From Nitrosopumilus sp. LS_AOA (GTDB taxonomy: Archaea; Thermoproteota; Nitrososphaeria; Nitrososphaerales; Nitrosopumilaceae), in the NCBI GenBank assembly GCA_001543015.1, contig LFLC01000043.1, positions 1 to 40,798 on the forward strand: 40,798 bases of DNA. The letters run 5' to 3'. Below, piece after piece: positions 8,197 to 15,201 of this stretch (its first letter is position 1; the number at the start of each line of letters is the position of its first letter). Below the pieces are notes generated by a model. The model was not told the origin of the DNA, did not search any database, and saw only the letters and a list, made by a program, of their open reading frames with translations. The translations under genes were made by a program, and so were the position numbers.

Positions 8197-9399
8197 TTAC
8201 CAATCTATTCTAAAGGTTCTTCCTTTAGGAATGTCTACCATTTCCCATTTTACAGTCTCAATGTTTCCATCCTGAGTTATTATTGGTTGTACTTTTGATG
8301 GTGTACTTTTTTCTGTTTCTTGATTTACTTCTAAGAGATTAGGACGTTTGATGCCATTTCCAGTTGGATACTTGAATGACATGTTAAATTTTTGACAATC
8401 AATTAGAAATGCATTCTCAAAATATCTTTCTGGTTCTTCCACTTCATACTTTAGTGTGTATTTTTTCCCTTCATCTGATTTGGTAATTGGTTCATTAAAT
8501 TCTGTAGTGAATTCTTTACAATCTGGTTTATCTACATTAATTCCTGAAATTTTACATTCTCTATGTTTTTCATCATAAACTTCTATTTTTAGATCATTAA
8601 AGTCAGGAATGTCTACATCCATGGCAATCCCATGTAACACATTTTTTATTGGTTCATTTGATATGTTTACTACTTCGTATGTTCTTTTGTGTTGTACAAT
8701 CATTTTTTCTACATCTAAAACTGTGAGAACTAGATCAATTGATGGGTATAATGTGGTTTTTTGTAATCGAAGTACTTCTTCTCCATACTTGCTTCTTAGA
8801 GAAGCTCCTTTTTCTGGGTGTTTACTATTTCCAAAACCCTCCCCGTATGCTGAATACAGGAGCATAGTTGAACCATGTTTTAAAATTACATCGTGTACTG
8901 GTTTGATGATTGCATTATATTCATCTGATAGTGAACGTAAATCTTCTGCAAGACTTGGTGATAGTAAAATGTGCCCATCATCTCCGAAATCCATTACACG
9001 TCTTGCATAGATAATTCCAGGACCCCACGTGTTTCGTTGTCCAAGTAAATCATTTACAAGAAAACAATTTCCACTATGTAATCCTATTCTCACTCTAACT
9101 GTCTCACTAGGAATTTTTCCTTTATTGTATACAGCTAATTTTGTATGAAGCTCTACTGCTAATAAAAATGGCAATTCTGGACCTTGCATAAATCCAATAC
9201 AGCAACCGTCTCCTGTTGGTAATAGTATGAGTGAATCTAATGGAACTGACTTGAATGATGTACAATCAGAAATACACTTGTTTAATGTTTCAATTTTTTT
9301 TATCTGAGTTTTTGTAGACATTGAAGTATCTGATAATCCCACAATATCGACAAAAAAGAAATTTGCATGAATTAATTTCAATGAAGCTGTAAAATCCAT
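8197..9399 (-). CDS. Divergent class III nucleotidyl cyclase-like protein
   Basis: Residues 1-190 resemble the class III adenylate/guanylate cyclase catalytic domain. FFFVDIVGLSD gives the first metal Asp, TGDGCCIGF the second (in the GD pair), and VRIGLHSG is the third conserved block. The later block is WGPGIIYARRVMDFGDDGHI. The adenine-selecting Lys five residues before the GD block appears replaced, and the transition-state Asn (usual GxxVNxAxR) reads Ile, although the Arg is kept. Residues about 210-400 form a beta-rich domain that I do not recognise. Two metal Asp with missing base and transition-state residues suggest an unusual or inactive cyclase. No membrane segment. Confidence 0.75.
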   Translation of the reverse strand: MDFTASLKLIHANFFFVDIVGLSDTSMSTKTQIKKIETLNKCISDCTSFKSVPLDSLILLPTGDGCCIGFMQGPELPFLLAVELHTKLAVYNKGKIPSETVRVRIGLHSGNCFLVNDLLGQRNTWGPGIIYARRVMDFGDDGHILLSPSLAEDLRSLSDEYNAIIKPVHDVILKHGSTMLLYSAYGEGFGNSKHPEKGASLRSKYGEEVLRLQKTTLYPSIDLVLTVLDVEKMIVQHKRTYEVVNISNEPIKNVLHGIAMDVDIPDFNDLKIEVYDEKHRECKISGINVDKPDCKEFTTEFNEPITKSDEGKKYTLKYEVEEPERYFENAFLIDCQKFNMSFKYPTGNGIKRPNLLEVNQETEKSTPSKVQPIITQDGNIETVKWEMVDIPKGRTFRIDW

Positions 9400-9573
9400 T
9401 ATTTTTTTGAATTATTTTCTTGCAAATAATGTTTTTGTTGTATGGGATTTTCTTAGATTCTCACCTTCTTATCACTAATTTCCAATTTTTTTATACGCAC
9501 AAATTCACAGTATCTACCCGGAATTTTAATTCCAAAGTTAATAAAATACATAAAAAAACACGTTTTGTTAAAA

Positions 9574-10329
9574 ATGGGTATTACTGTTCCAAGAATTTCA
9601 ACAAGAGGATATTATGATCTTTCTACAGGAGAGACACTGAAAACAAATTCATATTTCCTATATCCTAAAAAATCATTTGATAATTTATCTAGTTCAAAAG
9701 AAGTGACAATCATGATTCATGGATTAAGAAATGATAATGCAGGAGCTATTGCCAAAGTACTTTTGGCAAAAAATCGCTTAAAAAAATTAGGATACTCTCA
9801 TCCTGTAATTGGATATAGCTATGACTCAAACACCACTGGTGCCCATTTAATCAAACATGCAAAACACTCCCTTGCAGTAGGCCAAATTATAGCACAGAAA
9901 AATGGCAGAAATCTTGGAAAATTTATTGAGGATTTCAAAATTACTAATCCAAAAATAAAAATTCGATTAATTGGTCATTCTTTAGGCTCTCAGGTAATAC
10001 TGAGCACTGTGGAATATCTTGCAAATAAGAAACAAAATAAAGGAATCATTGAAAGCATTTACTTTTTTGGTGCATCAATTACTGAAGATGTTCCATCTTC
10101 CAAAAAATATGGTAAATTACTTTACAAAATTATTAATAAAAAAATTCTTAATCATTTTGCTCCTACTGATGAGGTCTTAAAGTGGGCTGATAATGAAAAA
10201 TTTGTTAAAGGACCACTTGGTCTAAATGGAACTGTGGGAAAACCAATAAGAAAATATCAACAGAAATTAGTAAAGCCAAAAAATCATAGATTTGCAAGTT
10301 ATGTATTGACATTGAAATCGTTTCCATAA
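9574..10329 (+). CDS. Alpha/beta-hydrolase fold protein
   Basis: The nucleophile elbow is GHSLGSQ, preceded by a strand (KIRLIGHSLG) as in lipases and esterases. An upstream MIHGLRND supplies the HG oxyanion-type turn after a beta strand. Length from this start is 251 aa. The catalytic His is probably in the C-terminal KNHRFASYVL segment, with an Asp in HFAPTDEVLKW. There is no signal peptide, so it is probably cytoplasmic. Start: ATG at 9574 is preferred over the in-frame TTG at 9565, because an AT-rich TATA-like stretch near 9546 sits about 28 nt upstream of the ATG. Substrate unknown. Runs toward the SelB-like gene 73 nt downstream. Confidence 0.8.
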   Translation: MGITVPRISTRGYYDLSTGETLKTNSYFLYPKKSFDNLSSSKEVTIMIHGLRNDNAGAIAKVLLAKNRLKKLGYSHPVIGYSYDSNTTGAHLIKHAKHSLAVGQIIAQKNGRNLGKFIEDFKITNPKIKIRLIGHSLGSQVILSTVEYLANKKQNKGIIESIYFFGASITEDVPSSKKYGKLLYKIINKKILNHFAPTDEVLKWADNEKFVKGPLGLNGTVGKPIRKYQQKLVKPKNHRFASYVLTLKSFP

Positions 10330-10402
10330 AATTTGTTATTTTTTAAAAATTATAATCTATGAATTCAAAACTTCATAAAGTAGATTTCTCTTTGAAAAAT
10401 AA

Positions 10403-11323
10403 ATGGTTCTATCCATCAATTATGTAGTATTGGGAAAACAAGATCTTGCATCTGAGTTTGGAAAAAAAGGAACAGAAACTGATCTTACTCTTTATGATAG
10501 AAAAGAATCTGATATTATCAAGACGTGGGTAATCCCAAATGGGTTCCCTGAAAAAATCCAACCATTATTTCAGGCAATTAATTTGGCAGAATATGTTATT
10601 TTTCATGTAGATAAATTAGACAAATTTACTGGGGAGCAAATAATTGCGCTTGATTCTTTGAAAAAAGAGAAGGGAATTTTATCACATACTTTTGATGTCG
10701 ATGAAGCAAAATTAGATTTAATGATTAAAGGAACTGTTGTTGAAAAATATCTCAAAGTTGATCAAGATAAAATTAAAGAAGAAATGGATAACCTAGAACC
10801 ATTTTCAACTGAAGGACCATCTGAGATGTTAATTGATCATTGTTTTGATGTAAAAGGTGTTGGAACTGTAATTTTGGGTAAGGTCACTCATGGTAAAATC
10901 AAACAATATGATAATCTAAAACTATACCCTGCAGGAATTGATGTTTTGATAAAATCAATACAAATGCATGATGATCCAGTGGCTGAATCAATTTCACCTG
11001 CTAGAGTTGGACTTGCAGTTAAAGGTGCAAAACCTGATGAGGTTGGACGTGGTGATGTAATTGCACAAGAAGGAGCAGTTGATGTTAAAGCAGAAATTGA
11101 ACTCGATTTTACAAAAAACCCTTTTTACAAAAATGAAATTGCAGAAAATCAGGGATGCCTTGTAAATATTGGATTACAAATTAAAGCTGCCAAATTTGTT
11201 TCAATATCTCCTCTAAAACTATCATTTGAAAAACCAATTATATGTAAAAAAGGAGAGATAGCAGTTATTTTAAAACCTGAATCCACAACCATTAGAATTC
11301 TTGGAAGCGGCGCTATCAAATAG
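10403..11323 (+). CDS. SelB/EF-Tu-like protein lacking GTPase motifs
   Basis: 306 residues. The C-terminal two thirds match the beta-barrel domains II and III of translational GTPases of the SelB/EF-Tu class: FDVKGVGTVILGKVTHGKIK, LYPAGIDVLIKSIQMHDDPV, ARVGLAVKGAKPDEVGRGDV. The N-terminal 125 residues keep a Rossmann-like strand pattern (NYVVLGKQD; AEYVIFHVDK) but have no GKT/S P-loop, DxxG or NKxD. It therefore should not bind GTP in the usual way. Archaeal paralogues of this sort exist, but their role is unsettled; aid to ribosome or tRNA handling is inference. Confidence 0.8.
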   Translation: MVLSINYVVLGKQDLASEFGKKGTETDLTLYDRKESDIIKTWVIPNGFPEKIQPLFQAINLAEYVIFHVDKLDKFTGEQIIALDSLKKEKGILSHTFDVDEAKLDLMIKGTVVEKYLKVDQDKIKEEMDNLEPFSTEGPSEMLIDHCFDVKGVGTVILGKVTHGKIKQYDNLKLYPAGIDVLIKSIQMHDDPVAESISPARVGLAVKGAKPDEVGRGDVIAQEGAVDVKAEIELDFTKNPFYKNEIAENQGCLVNIGLQIKAAKFVSISPLKLSFEKPIICKKGEIAVILKPESTTIRILGSGAIK

Positions 11324-11360
11324 AACAAAGTATTTCTAAATCCTACAATAATTGCTATTC

Positions 11361-11480
11361 ATGGAACCTGTACGTGCTTGTCCAATTTGTCCAAAATGTG
11401 GCTCTAAACGATTTGAACGACTACCTGGAAATAATGTTACAGTAAAGTGTCGTTCTTGTGATAAAATAATTACCCTCTAA
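11361..11480 (+). CDS. Zinc-ribbon mini-protein, 39 aa
   Basis: ATG to TAA. The protein begins MEPVRACPICPKCGSKRFER and later has VKCRSCDKIITL. Two CxxC pairs separated by a short basic and turn-rich loop are the minimal rubredoxin-like or TFIIS-like zinc ribbon. It lies 37 nt after the SelB-like gene and just before the DUF2299-like gene, all plus strand. Function unknown; DNA, RNA or protein binding is possible. Confidence 0.7.
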   Translation: MEPVRACPICPKCGSKRFERLPGNNVTVKCRSCDKIITL

Positions 11481-11508
11481 GATTTTATAGTTAATATTTG
11501 TTGAACCT

Positions 11509-12033
11509 ATGTGTGATAGTATGTCCACACAACCTGACCCTGTAAAACAAAATATTGTAGATTGGTGTCAAGAAGATGATATACCCTGTGTAATTGCACC
11601 TGATGTACCTAATTTTGCATGGGTATTACAACTAGGTAGAGTAGGACACACCATAACCATTTACAAAACAACACAACATGATGATAGAATTTACATTCAA
11701 TCACAAATTTCATTTGGTGCAACTCATAGAACATTGGTTAATCAAACATGGAATGCACAACAAAGAAACAACATGACATTCAACATTAGAAAATTAGCAG
11801 TTCAGTATGATTGTAATTTGAATTTTCAATTAAATGGTGATGAAGTAATAGGAATCAACACATTCAAAATACATTTTCATGCCACAATATCAAAATCAGA
11901 GTTATTAGAAAAACACGTTAGAATGGAATCAATACACCTTATCCTTTTGAATCAATTAAATATTGAATTAGGTATTGCACTTCAAAATGATAGAACAAAT
12001 CAAAATCAAGATAATACCAATACGGGTAGATAG
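11509..12033 (+). CDS. Probable DUF2299-family protein
   Basis: A 174-residue cytoplasmic alpha/beta protein starting MCDSMSTQPDPVKQNIVDWC. A hydrophilic N-terminal helix is followed by strands (FAWVLQLGRVGHTITIYKTT; RIYIQSQISFG), a helix, strands (NTFKIHFHATI) and a final helix that ends in a Gln/Asn-rich tail. It resembles the archaeal DUF2299 family, whose fold is like that of secretion chaperones, but this is from memory of the pattern. An in-frame ATG at 11521 is an alternative start: a TTTTATAG box at 11483-11490 would place transcription start just before it. Function unknown. Confidence 0.65.
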   Translation: MCDSMSTQPDPVKQNIVDWCQEDDIPCVIAPDVPNFAWVLQLGRVGHTITIYKTTQHDDRIYIQSQISFGATHRTLVNQTWNAQQRNNMTFNIRKLAVQYDCNLNFQLNGDEVIGINTFKIHFHATISKSELLEKHVRMESIHLILLNQLNIELGIALQNDRTNQNQDNTNTGR

Positions 12034-12083
12034 TTACCACAATAACCTACTCTCTTTAATTCTAAAAACTACTTAGACCATTA

Positions 12084-12215
12084 ATGATAGTTTATTGTGC
12101 CTGTTGTCATAAACAGATGCCTTTTGATGAAGTACGTTTTAGATTCCAAAATTGGTATCATAGAAAATGTGTTTGGCATGTTGCACACTTGATCCGAATG
12201 GATAATTTCTTTTAG
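12084..12215 (+). CDS. LIM-like half zinc finger protein, 43 aa
   Basis: ATG to TAG. The start MIVYCACCHKQMPFDEVRFR is followed by FQNWYHRKCVWHVAHLIRMD. Ligand spacing is C5-x2-C8-x17-H26-x2-C29, the exact spacing of the first zinc module of a LIM domain or of a FLYWCH/zf-type treble clef. Aromatic WYH before the His-Cys pair also fits. A single half-LIM in so small an archaeal protein is unusual. Function unknown; it is probably an interaction or nucleic-acid-binding module. Confidence 0.65.
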   Translation: MIVYCACCHKQMPFDEVRFRFQNWYHRKCVWHVAHLIRMDNFF

Positions 12216-12505
12216 ATCTTTTTTGTGATAATCCTAAGTTTTGTACTGTATTGTTAAGTATCTAGTACTTTTCATTTCGCTACAAATCTTGATAATTAAA
12301 GTGTGGAATTAGTGAAACAATACGTTACGGATTGTTTGAAAATTACTTCTCATTACTTGATGAATCATAATGTAATTAGATCAACTTGAAAAACATATTC
12401 TTACATGATGGGCTAAGAATTGATCCTATTACGATAACTACTAAAATTTTATGAAAAACCAATTCTTTAATGGAATACTTATGTTCATAGTTTTTAATAA
12501 AAATT

Positions 12506-13261
12506 ATGGGGTTATTCGATAAATTTAGTAAAACATTTGACAAATTTGGATATGATTTAGATGGGTATGATAAAGATGGGTATGATAAAAAAGGATACAA
12601 CAAAAATGGATTTGGTAAAGATGGGTACAACAGCAAGGGGTATGACAAAAAAGAATACAACAGAGATGGGTACAACAAAAAAGGATACAACAAAAATGGG
12701 TATGACAAAAAGGGATACAAAGATGGATACGACGAAGATGGATACAATTACAAGGGATACAACAGAGATGGGTACAACAAAAATGAGTATGACAACAAGG
12801 GATACAACAAAGACGGGTATGATAATCGTGGTTTTTCTCTTGATGGGATTCACATTGATACAAAAATAAATTTTGATAAAGACGGATACAACAAAAAAGG
12901 ATACAACAAAAATGGATACAACAAAGATGGTTACAACAAAAATGGATACAACAAAGATGGTTACAACAAAAATGGGTATGACAAAGACGGATATGGTATA
13001 GAGGGATACAACAAAGATGGGTATGGTGAAAATGGATACAACAAAGATGGGTATGATAAAAATGGATACAACAAAGATGGGTATGGTGAAAATAGTTACA
13101 ACAAATTTGGATATGATTTAGATGGGTATGATATCAATGGGCATAACAAAGATGGGTATGATAGACTTGGATATGATCACCTAGGTTACAACAAAGAGGG
13201 GTACAACAAAGATGGATACAACAAATTTAATCAAAATAAAATCGAAGTAAAAAATGATTAA
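12506..13261 (+). CDS. GY(N/D)xx pentapeptide-repeat protein, 251 aa
   Basis: After MGLFDKFSKTFDKF, an amphipathic N-terminal helix, the protein is about 44 nearly uninterrupted five-residue units with consensus G-Y-(N/D)-(K/x)-(D/N/K). One short break lies around residues 108-125 (FSLDGIHIDTKINFDKDG). There is no signal peptide or membrane helix, so the protein should stay in the cytosol. Many units read DxDGY or NKDGY, recalling the DxDG part of calcium-binding loops, but the full EF-hand spacing is absent. The reading frame is kept throughout apart from one four-residue unit (GYKD), which shows selection on the protein. I do not know a function. A structural or ion-binding repeat, or a surface for assembly, is inference. 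Confidence 0.8.
   Translation: MGLFDKFSKTFDKFGYDLDGYDKDGYDKKGYNKNGFGKDGYNSKGYDKKEYNRDGYNKKGYNKNGYDKKGYKDGYDEDGYNYKGYNRDGYNKNEYDNKGYNKDGYDNRGFSLDGIHIDTKINFDKDGYNKKGYNKNGYNKDGYNKNGYNKDGYNKNGYDKDGYGIEGYNKDGYGENGYNKDGYDKNGYNKDGYGENSYNKFGYDLDGYDINGHNKDGYDRLGYDHLGYNKEGYNKDGYNKFNQNKIEVKND
12911..12970 (+). repeat. Perfect 30-bp tandem duplication in the repeat gene
   Basis: Bases 12911-12940 and 12941-12970 are identical and each encode ten residues (NGYNKDGYNK). Further 30-bp units with two mismatches follow at 13021-13050 and 13051-13080. The identity shows recent copying, probably by slippage or unequal recombination. Confidence 0.85.
13101..13133 (+). repeat. 33-bp direct repeat with 12540-12572
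   Basis: Bases 13101-13133 repeat 12540-12572 exactly, 561 bp (187 codons) apart. Both encode the KFGYDLDGYD segment. The copy suggests that the C-terminal block of repeats was founded by a copy of the N-terminal block. Confidence 0.8.
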
Positions 13262-13393
13262 TCATAAAAATTGTGACCTAAAAAAAATACAAAGATAATA
13301 AAATGGATGAGATCAAAACCAATCAAATTGAAATATTATGAATAATAACTATGAATTGATTTAGTTTTTATTTGCAATAACTTTGTTACAATT

Positions 13394-14392
13394 ATGGCAA
13401 AAACATGGAAAGATACTGATATCAGTCTTGATCCTCTAAAAGATCAAACCATAGCTGTAATTGGTTATGGAATCCAAGGTGACGCTCAAGCAAACAACAT
13501 GAAAGACTCTGGTCTGAATGTAATTGTTGGTCTTAAAGAAGGCGGAAACAGCTGGAAAAAGGCAGAATCTGATGGTCACAAAGTAATGTCTGTTGCAGAT
13601 GCAACAAAACAAGCAGATATTATTCACATATTGATTCCTGATATGGTTCAAAGTCAAGTATACAAAGATGAAATCAGTCCAAATCTTTCTGATGGAAATG
13701 CATTGTCATTTTCTCATGCTGCTGCAATCTATTGGAAATGGATTGAAGCCCCAAGTAATGTTGATTTAATCATGATTGCACCAAAAGGACCTGGCTCTAA
13801 AGTTCGAGAAACATATCTTGATAATTTTGGAACTCCAGCAATTGTTGCAGTTGAACAAGACCCTAGTGGTAAGGCTTGGGATAGAACATTGGGAATTGCA
13901 AAAGCAATTGGAAGTGCAAGAGCTGGATTAATCAAAACTACTTTCAAAGAAGAAGTAGAAACTGATTGGTTTGGTGAGCAAGCAGACCTTTGTGGTGGTG
14001 CAGCTTCTATGGTGACTAATGCATTTGAAACTCTAGTTGAAGCAGGATATCAACCAGAAATTGCATACTTTGAAGTTTTACATGAACTCAAACTAATTGT
14101 TGACTTGATTCAAAGATATGGAATTAATGGAATGTGGAGGCGTGTTAGTGAAACTGCTAGATATGGTGGTTTAACTCGTGGTCCAATGGTTATGGATAAA
14201 TCAAATAAAGAGAACATGAAAAAAGTTCTTACCATGATTCAAGATGGCACATTCAACAAAGAGTGGACTTCTGAATATCAGAAAGGTGGTAAAGAATCAT
14301 TTGACAAATACATGAAAGTGTATGATGAACACCAAATTGAAAAAGTTGGTAAAGAAATGCGTAAAATGATGTGGCCTGATTCCACAGAATAA
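13394..14392 (+). CDS. ilvC: Ketol-acid reductoisomerase
   Basis: Second step of branched-chain amino-acid synthesis: isomerisation and NADPH-dependent reduction of acetolactate or acetohydroxybutyrate. 332 residues, the short class I form. The Rossmann loop is IGYGIQG at residues 23-29. The catalytic metal region is ETDWFGEQADLCGG, followed by the all-helical knotted domain with EVLHELKLIVDLIQRYGINGM and ETARYGG. A TATA-like TTTTTATTT at 13365-13373 lies 25 nt before the ATG. It appears to be transcribed alone; ilvB, ilvN and ilvD are not nearby. Confidence 0.97.
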   Translation: MAKTWKDTDISLDPLKDQTIAVIGYGIQGDAQANNMKDSGLNVIVGLKEGGNSWKKAESDGHKVMSVADATKQADIIHILIPDMVQSQVYKDEISPNLSDGNALSFSHAAAIYWKWIEAPSNVDLIMIAPKGPGSKVRETYLDNFGTPAIVAVEQDPSGKAWDRTLGIAKAIGSARAGLIKTTFKEEVETDWFGEQADLCGGAASMVTNAFETLVEAGYQPEIAYFEVLHELKLIVDLIQRYGINGMWRRVSETARYGGLTRGPMVMDKSNKENMKKVLTMIQDGTFNKEWTSEYQKGGKESFDKYMKVYDEHQIEKVGKEMRKMMWPDSTE

Positions 14393-14526
14393 TTATTTTT
14401 TCTAATTTATTTTAATACAATTTCCCAAAAATGGGGCATTCGCTATCTCTTTTTTAATCAAATATTTGTCTTAAACAATAGTGTATTTGAAAAATTTGGT
14501 TTCTAAATATTTTAGAGGATTTTTTC

Positions 14527-14664
14527 ATGACCATTAAGGAAAAATCTCAAGGGAAAACACCTTGTTGGGAGTGTGGAAATTACATTGTTCAGTATTATGA
14601 GAAAAAATATAGTGGACTACGTGGGAAATGTCTTGTTTGTGAAATTGATTTTCCTTTAGAATAA
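14527..14664 (+). CDS. Zinc-ribbon mini-protein, 45 aa
   Basis: ATG to TAA. CWECGN near residue 13 and CLVCEID near residue 37 form two CxxC pairs separated by a Tyr- and Lys-rich strand-loop-strand, the layout of a zinc ribbon. The residues after the second pair are acidic (FPLE). It is convergent with the B12-binding mutase subunit, 14 nt away. Function unknown. Confidence 0.65.
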   Translation: MTIKEKSQGKTPCWECGNYIVQYYEKKYSGLRGKCLVCEIDFPLE

Positions 14665-14678
14665 TATTTTGTAATTTC

Positions 14679-15101
14679 TTAGAGTTTTCTTAATTTTGAT
14701 ACACCATTATTGATGTGATCAATTATTGTAGGCAATGTTGTACCTGGACCATATACATGATCTATTCCTGCCTTTATCAAATCCTTATGATCAACGTCTG
14801 GAATTACTCCGCCGCCAACAACTAGAACATCATTGATTTTTTTCTTTTTGAGTGCTTTTACTACTCTTGGGAACAATGTTCCATGTGCACCATTAAGCAA
14901 ACTAAGTGCAATTGCATCTACATCTTCATCTTCTGCAATCTGTGCAATTCTATCTGGTGTTGCAAAAAGTCCTGAATAGATTACCTCCATCCCTGCATCT
15001 CTAAATGCACGACATAGAACTAGTGCACCTCTATCATGTCCATCTAGTCCTAATTTTGCAACCAAAATTTTGACACCTCTTGTTGCAGTCTTTTGTTTCA
15101 T
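14679..15101 (-). CDS. mcmA2: Methylmalonyl-CoA mutase, B12-binding small subunit
   Basis: A 140-residue cobalamin-binding domain. The DxHxxG signature is D20-G-H22-D-R-G25, H22 being the lower axial ligand of the corrinoid. Later blocks are ALSLLNGAHGTLFP and VVGGGVIPDVD, with a GPGTTLP end. In archaea the mutase is split, this subunit pairing with the catalytic subunit encoded at 19070-20662. The reaction interconverts succinyl-CoA and methylmalonyl-CoA in the 3-hydroxypropionate/4-hydroxybutyrate cycle. It diverges from the M1 aminopeptidase gene; a TATA-like run at 15121-15130 is about 25 nt before the ATG. Confidence 0.95.
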   Translation of the reverse strand: MKQKTATRGVKILVAKLGLDGHDRGALVLCRAFRDAGMEVIYSGLFATPDRIAQIAEDEDVDAIALSLLNGAHGTLFPRVVKALKKKKINDVLVVGGGVIPDVDHKDLIKAGIDHVYGPGTTLPTIIDHINNGVSKLRKL

Positions 15102-15201
15102 GATTTAATTCGTATTTTCTATATTTTAAAGGGTTTATTTGATTTTCTGATTTAGATTTTAATGGAAAATCTACTTAAAGCGTATCTGGAATACTTTTCT
15201 C

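Noticed and set aside
9420-9617. A 65-codon plus-strand ORF before the alpha/beta hydrolase
   Set aside because: It overlaps the real gene start out of frame, lacks any motif and crosses the AT-rich promoter stretch.
12216-12505. Spacer upstream of the repeat gene searched for tRNA, repeats or small genes
   Set aside because: No T-loop consensus, no stem and no ORF worth reporting on either strand.
12376-12869. Long open frames on the minus strand and in other plus frames across the repeat gene, rich in Ser/Tyr/Pro, Cys/His or Thr/Lys
   Set aside because: A 15-bp-based repeat without stops in one frame stays open in the others as well; the Gly-Tyr frame alone has a plausible start and N-terminus and spans the whole repeat.
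13262-13393. A 12-codon frame (MDEIKTNQIEIL) before ilvC
   Set aside because: No metal motif, no promoter spacing, and such short frames are common by chance.
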